Below, one piece after another: positions 52,996 through 64,000 of a stretch of 64,000 nt of DNA; the first letter of the stretch is position 1; each line of letters starts with the position of its first letter. Both the position numbers and the translations under genes were made by a program. Below the pieces are notes generated by a model that saw only the letters and a program-made list of their open reading frames with translations, was not told the origin of the DNA and made no database searches. The stretch is from Ulva prolifera (Eukaryota > Chlorophyta > Ulvophyceae > Ulvales > Ulvaceae), in the NCBI GenBank assembly GCA_023078555.1, contig CM041202.1:1918022-1982021 (forward strand), written 5' to 3'.

Positions 52996-55643
52996 ATGTT
53001 TGCGGGGCTATTTGGTAAGAAGAAGACTCCAGCTGGTGCGCGGGACCCCATGCTTTCAGTGGATTCCGTAATTGTTTCTGCGCCCGCAGCATGCAGATGT
53101 TCTGCCGCAACGTCCCGATGAAACTGCCACAGTTGAAGCAAATCTGTCTTGTTTCGCTGGCCGTATTGATTTCCCGTCATGCCAGTCGGACGTCATGTTG
53201 TTTGTGGTCCGATCACCGGGTCCCACTGGGTCCGTCCTTGCAGAAATGCTGAGAGAAAATAAGCGTCTGATAGACAAATCAATAAGAGAAATTGATCGAG
53301 AGAGGAATTCTCTCCAGACTCAAGAGCGCAAGCTGATCGATGAGATGAAGAAGAACGCGAAACAAGGACAAATGGTGCGACTGAGGCTTGAATTCCCAAA
53401 ACCATACCTGCATCTAGAGTGCCCCGCGGTGGTTTCTCCCCGCACTTGTGCTTTCAAGCACTTGTGTGTCAGCCATTTTTGCTAAGGTTATGACTGGCTT
53501 GGTGCCACAGGTGCATGTGACGTACACGCTGCACGTTGCAAGCCTGTGGCACCTAGGTGATATAGGCCGTTCTTAGCTACTCGAAGGTATCACCAAATTT
53601 TCATGGGTACTCACGGTCCACATGGTTGATCTGCTCCAGCCGGCATGGATGCTGCCGTAGTGTTGCCCTCCTGAGTCGGTGCAGAGTGCAGCACATTGGC
53701 AGACAATGCGCAACATCGCCTCCAAGCACGCGAGCGAATAAAATTTTAACCATCCACCCTTCACCTGAAGTTGGATTGTTACTGAATAGCTTGCTGCAGG
53801 ATTCAGTAAAGGTATTAGCCAAGTCTCTGGTCAGGAATCGACAGTATGTCACGAAAATGCATGGCATGAAGGCAAACCTCCAAGCAGTTTCACTGAAGAT
53901 CACGGTGAGCTCTCCCCAGATCGCTACAACATGCGTGCGATAGTGTGGGTGAGCAACATTGTCTCGCCTGTGAAGGTGCACTTGCCTACCATGTCAAGAC
54001 GCCCCTGCCCGGGGTGGCGATGGGCGCCACCAAGCACTGCCCTGCCGCCATTGCCACCTCATATGTTGACGCATCTGCTGCCCATTATCTAGCCACGTGT
54101 GTGACCTCTTGAAGAGGCGTGATGTGTGCATCAGCCACAGGCCGGCCGCTGGTGTGTCGCCATAGTTGACACTCCAGACTCAACCTTGTTCCACACATCA
54201 AAGCATGTGCGCCTGTGTATGTAGCCACATCACAGATTGCACCAATTTTGATGGTATGCTGCTCTCACACCTTCAGTGGACGGGTTTCGTACAGCTGGTG
54301 CTGTATCTGCTCAGGCACATTCAGCGATCCAATTGCAGTCTTCTGACATCTCTGATTTCTCTGTGAGCCGATCGAACTCTCTCAAGACAGTCATGAACGC
54401 CCGCAGGCCCTACAGCGCATCCGCACACCATCAGTGATCACTCGTTTCGGGCGGCGTGAGCCTGCAGTGGGAACCAGCTAGGCCTACCGCCGCGCTCCAT
54501 ACCCCTGTCGCACGAGTGCAGGGCATTCCGTATTTGCTGCGTCCTGAGGTCATCTCTGTGTAAGCACTGCATCAGCTTCGAACCAGAACGAAACCATCCG
54601 CCCTCGTGTGCAGACCCTGAAGTCAACAGAAGCAATGGCAAAGGCGATGGCAGGCGCGACCAAGGTGTGATCACCTCACCAAATGCACCTGCTCTGCTCT
54701 CCACACGCCGTTCACATGCTGTTTCAGCCTGTTGCAGTGCTCAAGGTGTTCAGCATTCCAGCGTAGCGTATACCAGCTGCACTTGTCTGCCTGCACCTTT
54801 CTGTTGCACACCCCCCTTGCTGTTCCTGGTCAAGATCGAGGCCGCCCTCAGCAGCCCCAGTGAGCGCTGCAGGCGATGGGCACGATGAACAGCCGCATGA
54901 ACATCCCGGCGCTCGCGAAGATCATGAAGGAGTTCGAGCGCCAGAACGCAAAGATGGACCAGGTCGAGGAGATGATGGGTGACGCGATGGACGACGTCTT
55001 CGAGGTGCCCCACCCCCCCCCCCCCCCCCCCCCTGGCCTCCACTGTACGCTGACTGCTGACAACAGATTTCGCTGGTCTCTCATGTGGATATGGCTACGT
55101 CATCATGCATATGCACAACCTCATCAGTGCCGCTAATTCACTCTTGACGCACCCTCTCCATCTGCCTGACTCCTGATTGGAGACGAGCAGGATGGAAAAC
55201 TGCCTATGCACCGAATGTTACAGGCAGAACACCAAAGGCAGAGCACCATAGGAGATCCACTAGGAAACATGCGTCCACAACCACCCCATAATCAGCGCCA
55301 CATAATGTTTAATTTGTTCGGAAAGCGAAAGCAGGATGACAGCAGTATGACAGCGGTGTGAGGTGGCCCGTTTTCAGCAAGTGAAAGCTTATGAGTGCAG
55401 GAGGGCGACGAGGAGGAGGAGACAGACAGGCTCGTGCAGCAGGTGTTCCTCGAGATCGGCATCAACGCCGCCGACGGCATGGTCAGCGCGCCGCAGGCCG
55501 CCAAGGCGCCCGCGCAGCAGGAGGCCGCGCCCGAGCCCGAGCCGATGGCGCAGGGCGTGGACGGCGGCGGCGGCGCCCCCGCGGCCCCCAGCGGCGTCGA
55601 CGCCGAGCTCGAGGCCCGCCTGAACGCCCTGCGAGGCAAGTAG
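52996..55643 (+). CDS. VPS2: ESCRT-III subunit VPS2/CHMP2
   Basis: Six exons (52996-53035, 53244-53374, 53800-53904, 54614-54664, 54873-55004, 55401-55643) join to 233 residues, the normal CHMP2 length. VPS2 polymerises with VPS24 on endosomal and other membranes and recruits the ATPase VPS4 for scission. The N-terminus FGKKKTPAEMLRENKR and the phrase KKNAKQGQM followed by LVRNRQYV are CHMP2-type. The basic N-terminal half (helices 1-2) and acidic C-terminal half (EGDEEEETD) are both present. The C-terminal DAELEARLNALRGK is a MIM1 motif for the VPS4 MIT domain. Exon 4 is only 51 nt (17 codons, TLKSTEAMAKAMAGATK) but phase and family conservation both require it. Exons 5-6 are nearly all G/C-ending; exons 1-3 are AT-richer. 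Confidence 0.95.
55013..55033 (+). repeat. 21-nt poly-C tract at the start of VPS2 intron 5
   Basis: The donor GTGCCCCA is followed by 21 C, again within the first ten bases of an intron on the sense strand. Confidence 0.9.
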
Positions 55644-57438
55644 GCCGACGCGTATTTGGTTTTGCTCTACCGGCCGCTGCAGTCGGGACCGCGGCCCTGT
55701 GATTTCTCACATGCAGTCTGGGGGGGGGGCTTGACCTTGCGCTCTGCACCTGGGAAGTACTCGCAGGCACGTGCCCATGGGGCGAAGCAGCACGCGCGTA
55801 TGACAGTCCAGCTGCCATACCCCCCTGGAGAGGCCAGCACCTGCCGCAGGACACGTCTTTGACCCGCACAAGACGCGGAGTGTAGCCGTCTAGAGGCTGG
55901 GCAATGCCAGACGTTCTACACGTGGGGATCGGGACCGCCGTACTGTGTGGCGACGTGAGGTGACAGGGGGAATAATGCTGGTGCTGCCAGGGCTGACACA
56001 GGATCGGTCTCCCTCGTCTGGCCTGTGCATCAGTGGCATGGGAGGACTGCTGGCTGTGGGATGCTGGGCTCCAGGCCGCCGCTCGCTCCTTGCTCGCTCC
56101 TTGCGTTACTCTCTGTGTAGCAGAGGATGTGTTGTGCGTGAGCTAGAGGCGTACAAGCGGCGTCAGCTGTCAGTCGATGCAGCAGCGCCTGCCTGCCGGG
56201 CTGCGGGAGCCTATGGCGTGGAGCCACTGTTTTCACATTTCGCTGTTCCCCCCTGAAGTCTCATGCACCACTGTTGCAGGCCTCGGGTTTGTTGGCCATA
56301 CTCAGTTGGGTCTGGACGTGTTGATAAATACGTACAGCGAGGCGTGCACATTATTGCCGTGGGATGTAATGTGCAATGAGCGCCAATGAATCTCAGGCAT
56401 CCAGTTCATGCATGCTACAGCTCCATTTACAGGAGCAGTCTCCATCATACCCTGTGATGTCTAAACTGAAGGCAGGGCAGGGGTGCACGCTGTGCGGTGA
56501 TCATGAGTGCCGCTGTGCGTTGATATTGATCATGAGTGCACACTCTGCATTGATCATGAGTGCTGCTGTTCAGTCTCAAATACTGCCACTCATGACGTTC
56601 GCAGCGCTGACCGAAACCAGCCTCACCTTCATTGGGGATATCACCGTCTGGGGAGATCAGGCCAGCTGGTCGAATTGTGCGATTATGCGTTCTGGTCTCA
56701 CTGTAGGTCCACCTCAGCCAATTGCAAACCAGCCAATCGCAAAGACTACCAAACAGGTAGCTGCAAAAACCCTCGCATCTATGTGTGGGCACACAAAGCT
56801 GAACTCGTTCCTTGTGTACGTGTGCACAAGTGCTAGGACTCTGCTTGACACTGTTCACTGTGTACATATGCTAGACGGCGGGCCTGGACAGCAACACCAC
56901 ACTGTGCACAGAATACCCCAGGTGGTTTAGCAACTGCTTCACTGCGCATTGACCAATCATTCATGCCACAAGCTGTGATGGATACACAACCACAAACTCC
57001 GCTGCCCCCATCGATACCAGGCGTGATACCATGCCAAGATTGCCATGCACTGTGCCTGCTTCCAAGCAGACTCTAGCGCATAGGCCGGACGATCATGAGT
57101 CCTACATGTGGTCTTGGATTGAGCAAGCCACATCACTGCTAAGCATTGACACTCTCGATGTTTAGCAGCGATGTGGATTTCCCCTCCTGTCAGCACCTGC
57201 TGTGAATTTCCTGGAGGACTACGACCACATCTAGCCACCGCCGCTGTGCCCGCTGTGCCCCCGCTGTGCCCTCGGAGCTGCGGAAGCTTCCTAGTCTAGT
57301 GTTCTGAAGTACACTGCAGTGCACAGCTTCTGGCATGATGATTCCAGCAGTGACCAGTCTGTTGAACAACGGTGACTGAGGAAGAGCGGGCGATGGCTGG
57401 CGCCCACCCCCAGGCCCTGCGCAGGCAGCACCCTGGCC

Positions 57439-57439
<1 letters not shown>

Positions 57440-57478
<39 letters not shown>
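57440..57478 (+). repeat. 39-nt poly-C tract outside any recognised gene
   Basis: It is the longest C run in the window. It is followed by CCGTGCAG, which could be a splice acceptor, but no coding exon was recognised on either side. Confidence 0.9.
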
Positions 57479-57479
<1 letters not shown>

Positions 57480-58002
57480 CCGTGCAGTTGTCGCCGCCGA
57501 GCCTGCGGCAATTGATTTGATTAATCCATTGATATGGCCGCTATACCACTGGACTGCCACAGAGGTAGACCACAGTGTGTCTGCAAGCAGGCGGCAAAGA
57601 TGTTCAAGTAATCGATGTCTTCAGATATTGATGTGCAGCGGACACCTGGCGCATGCCTTGCGTCTGGTCGTCTCCACCGCCGCGCTGTGCGCCCAGTACG
57701 GAGCCGTTGTAATGCGCCCTTGTATGGGGCGCAGGTGACGTACAGCAGAGCCGCCGGGGTGACAGATCCAACATCATGCATTGCCTGGAGATGGCCGCTG
57801 TGAAGGACGTGGTCATGCGTGCGCCGGGGCTTATGAAGCCTCATACGCATGTGCTAGCTCCCGCACGTGCATCTGATCTCTCGCCCGCGCGCGACGGCGG
57901 CACGGGCTGGGGGCAGGTGACGGCATCGCTGGTAACAATCGGGAGAGCATGTATCAGTCTGCAGCCTTCCAGTCGGAGTAGGCGAATTTGTTTGCTGTGG
58001 AG

Positions 58003-58104
58003 CAGTGCTGGGTCGCTTTGCGGAATTTTCAGGGCTGCCACCCCAAAACAAGAACTGAATGTTCGGAATTTTTCTATGTGATCGGGCAAGATGACCAAAC
58101 ACTG
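58003..58104. mobile_element. hAT-like MITE, 102 bp
   Basis: Ends are CAGTGCTGGGTCGC and CAAACACTG, and the core is closest to the 48590 copy (GCTGCCACCCCAAAACAAG). Flanking 8-mers do not match well, so the target duplication has decayed or was altered. Confidence 0.85.
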
Positions 58105-58540
58105 CTAGAGATGTGAGGGTGCATCGCACGGCGTGGGCTTGCCACAGCGTGTTGCGGTGGTGTGAGGGTGAAAGAGCACTGTGCCAGAGGTTGTTGGCGC
58201 GAGCTTCAAGTGTTTTGATCCTTCCACTGGCAGAGGAGGGAGGGGTGCTACCCTAGTACAGGGAGGCACCATCACAGTTGGCCCATGGAAGGGACCAGCA
58301 TGCATTGGTCTGGGGAGGTCCAGCTGCAGTGTCATGACACAAGCATCACAGATGAGTGCACTGGGACCGGGTTGGCCTTAGACCCGCGCGCCTATTCACC
58401 CTCCTGCAGGTCTCGTGAAGGGATTCATGCATGCAGATCTCGCGAAGAGGTTCACGTGGCTCCGGCGTCCGGCCGCGGCAGAGTGTTCACCGATGCGCGG
58501 CACAATACTGGGCACAAGGTTTGAACGTCGAAGGCACTGC

Positions 58541-58605
58541 ATTGCAAGCACTACATTGCAAGCACTGCATTGCAAGCAAGCAAGCAAGCAAGCATTGCGA
58601 TGCAT
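58541..58605. repeat. Minisatellite of CATTGCAAGCA units
   Basis: Three units of GCATTGCAAGCACTA type pass into a (CAAG)n run and then a GCATTGCGATGCATTG unit. Confidence 0.85.
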
Positions 58606-59112
58606 TGAGGCGTCAGCTCGCAGCGGCTCAGTTGCAAGCACCACTCGATGCACCGAACTCCCCAAACTCTCCGGCAGTGCGCACCGGTATCTCGACGTGC
58701 CTGCGTCGTGCTATTCGCACCGCGCACCTCTAAGTCACCTCTTGCAATGGTGACTTTGCTCACATTTGGCCCGGATCCGCAGGTTGTGTAGAGACATATT
58801 GTAGTGCTGTGTGATTTAGGACTCGTCCATCGTCAGCAATACGCCCAACGCTGGAGTCTGTCACGAAGCAGCTGCCAATTGCTCGCAAGCTCAATATTGA
58901 GCTTAAGCTTCCACCCGTGTGCAGTGCACCCACATCCACAGCTACATCCGCGCAGGCACGGCCCCGTACGTCCCCCCTTAGGCTTGATCTGGACCGGCAA
59001 GACAGGATCGATATCCTCATGGCCGCTATCATCTTGCTTTCCCTTGCTCATGCGAGCCCTCAAGCCAACGCCACGTATACTTGACGGATGTCCGCAGTCA
59101 TGCCTGTGTGAT

Positions 59113-59182
59113 CCTGCCGGACTGAGGTGTGGGTGCGGTTGATTCGGTTTCAGTGTTTGTTTTCTCCCGTTCACTCTTTTGT
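59113..59182 (+). mobile_element. Family A repeat, intermediate tail copy
   Basis: Begins at CTGCCGGACTGAGGTGTG and ends CTCCCGTTCACTCTTTTGTG; the internal spacer present in the long copies is shortened. Confidence 0.7.
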
Positions 59183-59690
59183 GAAAGTGACGTTCAAGTC
59201 GGTGCAGTCGGCCGCGCGATAGTACTGCGCTTTCCCCCGCCGTGGAATATTCGTTCGAACGAGTCTGAGGCAAGCGCAGTGTGTGTGTGTGTGTGTTCCA
59301 CAACAGCCCTGTACATTCGGACGGCGCCTGAGAGCTCGCAAAGTGTACACCAGAATCCGATGGCGGGATTTTGAGCCGTGCGACCATGACGTCGGCCGCG
59401 TGGGCGCGCCACGGCGTGAGCACGTGACGAAACGTTGCCGTGGCGACAAGGCCAACCTCCGAGGGACCGAGGCGGGAGCACTGCCGCGGAGACTTGGAAT
59501 TGCAATTGACCTCGAGAGCACCGAACACTGCATAATTTGAGTGGCACGGATGTAATTCAGCTCGCCAAGACATGCCCACATAATCAGTGCCGGCACGCAC
59601 GCGTCGCGCGCTGACGGTGGTATACGTCGCAACGTCACGTTAGTGAGCACTGCAGCTGATCTCGCGCGGCTATACACCACCGTCTTTTCG

Positions 59691-59738
59691 GATGAGATTC
59701 CTTTGTGGTGTTTTCCTTCTCCCGTTTACTCTTTTGTA
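59691..59738 (+). mobile_element. Family A repeat, short tail copy
   Basis: GATGAGATTC followed by TTCTCCCGTTTACTCTTTTG, diverged from the other copies. Confidence 0.65.
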
Positions 59739-62704
59739 TCTGCCAACGTGCATGCGGAGGTTGTGAGCTGTGTGAACGTGTAGCCCGGCCGCAGGGGCGC
59801 CCACCTTCAGCTCGCGCAGGGTCGACGGCCACCAATGCGCCAACACGCAAAGCCGCCTGTCTCGCTCAAATCAGCTCAAATGTATTCGCTGTAGCCTCGT
59901 CGCGACATCCTGCTTCATTTAGGCTGCAACAGCTGCACAGGTCCTTCGAGCACAAGTCTGAGTCCTGGTCCTCCGCCTTATATCGAGACCCAAGCTTATA
60001 AATTAAGAATTCGAGCGCAGCAGCTTGAGCGTATCACAGACCAGTGAGCGGGCGCTCACACAGCTCTGGATTGCAGAGGGCCTCACGAGGACGCAGGCTA
60101 CAGAATCAATTCCCCTGAATTCGGGGTTGTGACACAGTGCATCCGCTTCGCTGCCATTCCGACGATCGCTAGTATTGGCTACGAAGACCGACCGCAAGCT
60201 CCTAGGAGTTGACGTTAAGATCGGCGCCTCGAGCAGAACGCACGAGACAGTCGAGACCGCACAGCTGTGAGCGTTAGCGCAGTCGTGTCTCGCACAGAGC
60301 TCGAGCCGTCGATATCGATCGTCGCTGTGCTGCACACCGCTCGGTAGCCCCAGGTGCGTGCTCTGTACACGTGGCTGTGTCGCTGCAGTAGTGCGTGTGC
60401 GCTGCTGCGCTGGTTCCTCTGTGTCCGGCAGCCAAATTCAGGGCCACCTCCAGAGGATGTATGCATGCACAGATGTGCACAACCTCCGCGTTCCACTGCC
60501 GACGTGACCTCAATAACACGCGACCACGACAGCGTTGTGCTGCGCTAGACTGTATCCTCTAGATCTTGCGCGCCTGTATAGACACGGCCACCGGCACTCG
60601 TCTTGAATGCCAGTGCTTGTCCCATACGCATGTACACTATTCATGACCAATTGCAAGCTAGCTAGTCCTGTGTCTAGAGCTGAACGGAACTTTCGGCAGC
60701 TGTACATGTCGAGTACGTGCTCAACTGCTGGCATGGCGTCGAGCTTACGCGAAGCTGCTGTAGCTCTGCAGTCCTGTGTACATCGTGTTCGACAAGACAC
60801 CGAACACTTTGTCGCGCGCGCGCGTGACGACGCATGCAGCGCTGTGATCTGCGCAATGTGAACGTTTTCCGCACGTCCGGATCCAACACGGATCATTGCC
60901 AACTGAGCGCTAAATTCACCGGGCAGATTGTACTGTATCATGTGGAAGGTGTTTCTCCCTCATTATGCAGTTTACCGAGGCACTTTGCTCACGTTATGCG
61001 TGAAAATGCCTGAGACCCACTGCCACAGAAGGTACTACCGCATAGTGCTTCAGAGTCCCAGGGCAATTGATCCCACTGGGTATTCGAACCCCGCTGCCGT
61101 GTAATTTGCATGCGCTCGCGATGGTCGTCGGGGACGTCGATGCGCGTCGACGGGAATCTGGGGGCCTGTGCGGTGCCGCATGGTGCACAGTAATCTCTGA
61201 TGAACATTACATCCGCAACGGTCAGGAGGCATCATTTTGTTGGTATTGCTTACGCCTCGCGCTTCTGCAACACAGACCGTTACGGTCGCTTACAGATGCC
61301 GCAACGGACCGCTGCAGATGTACATGCGACTCAACGCGCCTGTTCCAACATGGCATCACGAGTTCTTGCAGAGGATGGTGTGCTTGATTTCCTTGCCAGG
61401 CAAGGGCCTGCCGCCCTTGCGCGACAAGGCTTGATTCAAGCGGGGCACGCATGGCAAAGCGACTGCAGAAACGTGAACAAGCCCGAGTCAACATAATACA
61501 AGCATTTTTGTCGTACTATCGTCGACAAGGACAGCCACCGCGCACCCGAACAGTCGTGTTTAAGTCGATTCAATTCAAGCGTTCCTCTTTCCTCTTTCTC
61601 TATCGAAGATGCTTGCACAGCGCTGATACTGTCCGCATATGGCCTTAGAGTCACGCAGAGACTTGTTGGGCGTAGATAAGCGAAGCTTGACTTCATGTGG
61701 GTTGCTGCATGTCGATCCCGCTGTAGGCTTGTTGCTCTGGTCGCGCCAGTGCGCATCAAATTGTATATCACGCGTGCTCAGGATGCAATCACCATTTGTG
61801 TATCTGAGAGCCGAGGTCTGGGTCGTCTGAGACATCTGCTGGTCCTGTTTCACGGCTTACGTTGTCTGCCACACGCAACAAGCCCATTTTGCTGAGCCTG
61901 ATACATCGCCCAGTGACCTAATATCAGATCGGCAGCCCCGAAGGACTGATTCTCGCCACTATACTTCAGCAGATCTGGCTGCCTCTGGCAGATGCACGCA
62001 GTGGTGCACCTGAGACTGGACAATCACGACCACTGCAGAATTATCCGCAGCGGCGATACAGCTGCATCTCTATATCATGTACCCCTCTCATGTTCATCTT
62101 GCATTTAGCTAATGCACTGGCTGATCTGAATCAGACCGCTGGCAAGGCGTAGCCGAATCAGGTGTATTCCAGACGGCTGACGCAGCCCAGCAACCACAGC
62201 CTGAGCTTGCCTACACTGTACCAAAGACACAGTCAGAGAGGCAGGCAACACCGCCGAAAGCGCGCGTGCGCGAGGACCATGAACCCTGCACACCTCAGAC
62301 CGTACAGAACCCACACTCTGCTGCCAATCCAACCCATGCATGGTGCACCCGCACTCTGCAGCACTTCCTTACATCCACACCCGCGCTTTTCAGGGCGCAT
62401 GCAGTGCACTGTTACACACCCATACCCGTATTGCTCGCTTTGTCCTTGTCACAAACCCATGCCGACTGCGGCATTGTTGCGGCCACCACGGGGTACCGCC
62501 CAATCGCGCCGCCTTGAGCGGCATATATGCCGCATATATAGCACCATACTCTGGTGGCCTCGCGCACAACAAGCTGATCTGGGGGCGCTGCTATCGTACG
62601 CAGCTCCACCGGCTAGCAACCACCGTGATGGCTACAGCAGAGTGTGTTCAGGCCGCCGCATATTCACGTCACCGGGATGATTGCCAGGTGGCTCTTGCTT
62701 GTAC

Positions 62705-62968
62705 ATGTGTAGAGTAAAGTAAATCTGAATTTACTGAGCCGTATCCTATTGGACATTGACAACTCCGAGTTAACGGGACCACATATGCCGGAGGGGTAAA
62801 CCACCCGGAAACCCCCCTCAGACGCCTGCACGCAACTCACAGGGCCTCCTGCTGTGCTAAGCGAGGTGGTCATGTACGGCCGTTTCGATTCCCCAAAGCG
62901 CACGCAGAATCGCACCCACGACGTCCTGAAACCGAGGGGGCAGCTGTTCTCAACCCGTTGTGTAGTGC
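62705..62968 (-). repeat. Family B dispersed repeat, full-length copy
   Basis: Reverse complement of 38998-39262 at about 90% identity by eye, including the right-hand AATTCAGATTTA-type end and the left-hand GGGTTGAG-type end. Confidence 0.9.
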
Positions 62969-63126
62969 ACCGTGCACGTGCAGGTCCGGCCGGACCAGAT
63001 GCAGGATACAGCTGAACTGTCAGCCAATCATTGCACATGGTTCAAAGAACTCCGGGTTCCACGAGGCCGGGAGCAGGTGCCAGCCCAGGCGGGCCAGGCA
63101 CGAGTGGCGAGGCGTGCGCCGGGCAG

Positions 63127-63225
63127 CAGTGCTGCGTCGCCTTGCAGCGTTTTCAGGGCTGCCATCCAGAACTTCGACTCGAATATCCGGAATTGTTCTA
63201 ATTGATCACACAGCTGGGCCACGGG
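63127..63225. mobile_element. hAT-like MITE, degenerate copy
   Basis: Starts CAGTGCTGCGTCGCCTTGC and shares GGGCTGCCATCCAGAA and the TATCCGGAATTGTTCTA core. The right end is eroded, so the boundary is approximate. Confidence 0.7.
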
Positions 63226-63329
63226 GCAGCCTGCAGCATGCATATGTAGACGTGACTTTGGCCTGCCATGTTTCTGGCAGATGTAGCTTGCCCGGGGGTA
63301 TTTGCCGATGCGAAAGTATACCGGTACGT

Positions 63330-63455
63330 CGGTCCCGGATTTCGGAGTTGTCAATGTCCAAATGGATACGGCCACGTAATCATGCATGCATACATGCAGT
63401 GTGTATTCCTGGCGACGGCTCGCTGCCCGGCCTCTGTCCTTTGTAACTACATACA
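63330..63455 (+). repeat. Family C dispersed repeat
   Basis: Shares GGAGTTGTCAATGTCCAA with family B and CCCGGCCTCTGTCCTTTG with the other family C copies. It aligns with the reverse complement of about 50078-50180. Confidence 0.75.
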
Positions 63456-63540
63456 TGCACGCGCCGGTTGAGTGTGGCGTTGTGCAAGGGGAATGCTCTT
63501 GTGCTCCGTGCAGGGCTTCAATCTTTGGCTGGCATCACCG

Positions 63541-63660
63541 GCCGAGCTGTGGCACGTGCTCGTACCCGACCTAGTGCCATGAATGCGTAAGCCGATTTGC
63601 GGATGGATTCCTAGGAACGGCTCGGTACCCGGCCTCTCTTCTTTGTAACTACATACATGA
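63541..63660 (+). repeat. Family C dispersed repeat
   Basis: Aligns with 37141-37256: GTGCCATGAATG, GCGGATGGATT and CCCGGCCTCTCTTCTTTG are shared. Confidence 0.8.
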
Positions 63661-63701
63661 GATCACAGTACTCGTGCCTCAAGCGCGTTCCGTTGTGCTA
63701 G

Positions 63702-63814
63702 CAGTGTTGGGCCGCCGGGCCCGAGCACATGGGACGATTTCGAATACTCGAATCCTGATCAGGTCTACTTTCTGTTCGGCAGCCCTGACGATGCTGCGAG
63801 CCGACCCAACGCTG
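63702..63814. mobile_element. hAT-like MITE, 113 bp, with 7/8 target duplication
   Basis: Ends are CAGTGTTGGGCCGCC and GACCCAACGCTG-like. TGTGCTAG (63694-63701) and TGTGCTCG (63815-63822) flank it. Orientation is as in the 32190 copy. Confidence 0.88.
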
Positions 63815-63864
63815 TGTGCTCGTGGTCCGCGATGCACATCTGTAGCAGCCACATCATGACACCG

Positions 63865-63923
63865 CTATTTGTGCTCCTCCCCTTCAGACGTCTCAAGCTT
63901 CCGCACGGCGCGCTCGATGTAGA
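63865..63923 (-). CDS. Possible 3'-terminal exon of a gene entering from the right edge
   Basis: Reading leftwards, a CATGCATGCAG acceptor, identical in form to others in the window, is followed by a 19-codon frame encoding YIERAVRKLETSEGEEHK and a stop at 63865-63867. The charged, helical sequence looks like a protein C-terminus. The exon is short and the rest of the gene is outside the window, so this is a weak call and no function can be given. Confidence 0.35.
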
Positions 63924-64000
63924 CTGCATGCATGCAGAGATGGCACAGCCACGTGGCAGCCTACGCCGCGGCGTGCTGTGCTGCGCTGCGGCCGCTGCCT

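Larger units (their letters stand above)
55644..63864. other. Repeat-rich region with no recognised gene
   Basis: Sequence after the VPS2 stop is GC-rich for about 600 bases and then mixed. It contains three spaced GATCATGAGTG motifs (about 56500-56565), a long C tract, MITEs, family A, B and C repeats and a CATTGCAAGCA minisatellite. No protein domain was recognised on either strand. Confidence 0.5.

Noticed and set aside
61060..61100. GTATTCGAACCCC, resembling a tRNA T-arm on the minus strand
   Set aside because: The T-stem does not pair properly and no matching acceptor stem or anticodon arm is present.

Overview
This is nuclear DNA of a photosynthetic eukaryote, most likely a green alga. 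The genes are split by GT-AG introns that are mostly a few hundred bases long. They include a plant-type ADNT1 mitochondrial carrier, a monofunctional 3-dehydroquinate synthase with a plastid-transit-like leader, and a DAR/YlqF-type organellar GTPase. There are no operons, CRISPR arrays or recognisable rRNA/tRNA genes. I did not determine the species; a prasinophyte-like alga would fit, but that is inference. Layout: a left-edge coiled-coil gene (-, 1-1085) diverges from a circularly permuted GTPase (+, 1109-2706). ADNT1 (+, 4988-8362) converges on a rhomboid protease (-, 9853-12966), which diverges from a phytanoyl-CoA-dioxygenase-like gene (+, 13959-15491). A gene desert of nearly 14 kb full of degenerate repeats follows (15492-29227). 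Then come a nine-exon leishmanolysin-like metalloprotease (+, 29228-34002), 3-dehydroquinate synthase (+, 37815-41580), PEX19 (-, 44425-46757), a sterol-desaturase/C25H-like hydroxylase (+, 47520-50500) and ESCRT-III VPS2 (+, 52996-55643). The last 8 kb is repeat-rich and ends with a possible terminal exon of a gene entering from the right (-, 63865-63923). The genes are unrelated housekeeping functions (organellar ribosome assembly, adenine-nucleotide transport, membrane proteolysis, shikimate pathway, peroxisome membrane biogenesis, sterol/fatty-acid hydroxylation, membrane scission) and do not form one pathway. Exon models were assembled by hand from reading-frame phase, splice signals and protein-family conservation. 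For nine genes the exon phases sum to an intact frame. The most interesting features are genomic: (i) an abrupt rise in third-position GC from 5' exons to 3' exons in nearly every gene; (ii) introns with a strongly repeated GTGCG/GTGCC start and TGCAG end, four of them with 21-32 C directly after the donor; (iii) a family of about 100-bp hAT-like MITEs, some with perfect 8-bp target duplications; (iv) several other dispersed repeat families, one resembling 5'-truncated non-LTR retrotransposon tails.
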